Assembly: GCA_016490735.1 (NCBI GenBank)
Contig: JAEMWC010001409.1
Location: forward strand, 85,001-149,000
Source: Pachyseris speciosa
Lineage: Eukaryota > Cnidaria > Anthozoa > Scleractinia > Pachyseridae
Direction of reading: 5' to 3'
DNA: 64,000 bases
Position numbers and translations under genes: made by a program. Numbering within the stretch: position 1 is the stretch's first letter; the number at the start of each line of letters is the position of its first letter. Below the pieces are notes generated by a model. It was not told the origin of the DNA and ran no database searches. It saw only the letters and a program-made list of their open reading frames with translations. Positions 63,489 through 64,000 of this stretch are shown here, one piece after another.

Positions 63489-63868
63489 TCCCCCCAGTTT
63501 ATCGATGACAGGAACAAGTGACAGGAAGCCAAGAGGAGAAATCTCACTGGTTGCGCTTAACGGGCTTGGAAAACGAAATGGGCCGAGTGAAAGGTCAAAC
63601 TCCCTGGTTCTGTCTTTAGTCTCTAATTTTTGGCAATCCCCTCGCGTCGCGTCTCCTCGCAACTTCGCGCGCGCGCGTGTCTTTCACCCGCCTCATAATT
63701 CATCGCCGAAATAAGACATACCTCCCTAAGCTTTTGATGACATTTCTTCTAGTATCAATCCTGTTCTTTGACATCGATGGTCGTTCTCTGGCAAATAAAA
63801 TTTAGTATACTCACTGTCCAGCTTTATCCATCACGGTTTTTAACTTTAAAGTTCTGCTTTCTTCTTTT
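63489..63868. other. Non-coding stretch near the window end
   Basis: Contains a GC-rich run 'gcgcgcgcgcgtg' near 63,667-63,680. No gene was recognised. Confidence 0.4.
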
Positions 63869-63869
63869 G

Positions 63870-63930
<61 letters not shown>
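63869..63930. repeat. (AAT)n microsatellite
   Basis: About 20 uninterrupted AAT repeats followed by 'catcaataataaacagag', similar in setting to the ATA tract at 16,164-16,215. Confidence 0.95.
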
Positions 63931-63932
<2 letters not shown>

Positions 63933-64000
63933 TCAATAATAAACAGAGTGCATCTCCAGGCACAATGATGCTGCAGCATATCTCCATTGAAGCATCTGTA

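Overview
This is metazoan nuclear DNA, most likely from a stony coral or a close anthozoan relative. It is AT-rich and intron-rich. Its few coding exons are short, phase-1 extracellular domain modules (EGF, PAN/apple, F5/8 type C, fibrinogen-like). These combinations match secreted proteins of the kind reported from coral skeletal organic matrix. The rest is transposons, SINEs, microsatellites and segmental duplications. No bacterial-type genes are present. Species is not determinable from sequence alone.

Layout. (1) 1-8.9 kb: the 3' half of gene A on the + strand, with three 126-bp EGF exons and a terminal fibrinogen-like exon. Its 5' end lies outside the window. (2) 8.9-16.7 kb: repeats, a foldback tRNA-derived element with a 15-bp target duplication, and a broken second copy of the fibrinogen-like exon at about 14.6-15.8 kb carrying a 90-bp DNA-transposon insertion. 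(3) 16.8-50.4 kb: three tandem copies of one ancestral block of about 5 kb (16.8-22.4, 22.8-42.3 and 43.4-50.4 kb). Each keeps a CCAAT/TATA promoter and the same signal-peptide first exon. Copies 2 and 3 are inflated by insertions whose empty sites can be read in the sister copies: two TTAA-flanked DNA transposons (one with a THAP-like N-terminus, so Kolobok-like, and itself carrying a scrambled Ty3/gypsy relic), a 4.5-kb composite insertion with a LINE tail, a 1.95-kb element with 9-bp target duplications, and a Penelope-like fragment. (4) 48.1-60.2 kb: the 5' part of gene B on the + strand (signal peptide, PAN, EGF, calcium-binding EGF, start of a discoidin domain), continuing past the window. 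(5) 60.2-64 kb: intronic or intergenic DNA with a minisatellite and two foldback repeats.

The most striking feature is in intron 2 of gene B. A satellite with a very regular 254-bp period (16 full motif copies, 52,175-57,643) carries, on the minus strand, a consensus type I hammerhead self-cleaving ribozyme in every unit. It has CUGAUGA, a 4-bp helix II, GAAAC and a GUC cleavage site. Helix I has 6 + 9 bp, and the helix III strand is self-complementary, as in dimer-cleaving animal satellite ribozymes and retrozymes. Most copies now carry a lesion in the core. The array lies antisense to gene B, so ribozyme RNA would come from the opposite strand and would not cut the host pre-mRNA. The array was later hit by a 1,300-bp palindromic cluster of five tRNA-Thr-like units with a clean 11-bp target duplication. 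A smaller cluster with the same ends and a 15-bp duplication lies at 9,994-10,505.

Overall, this looks like a tandemly duplicated locus of secreted matrix or adhesion-type proteins. First and last exons have survived as relics while the introns were colonised by mobile and self-cleaving elements.
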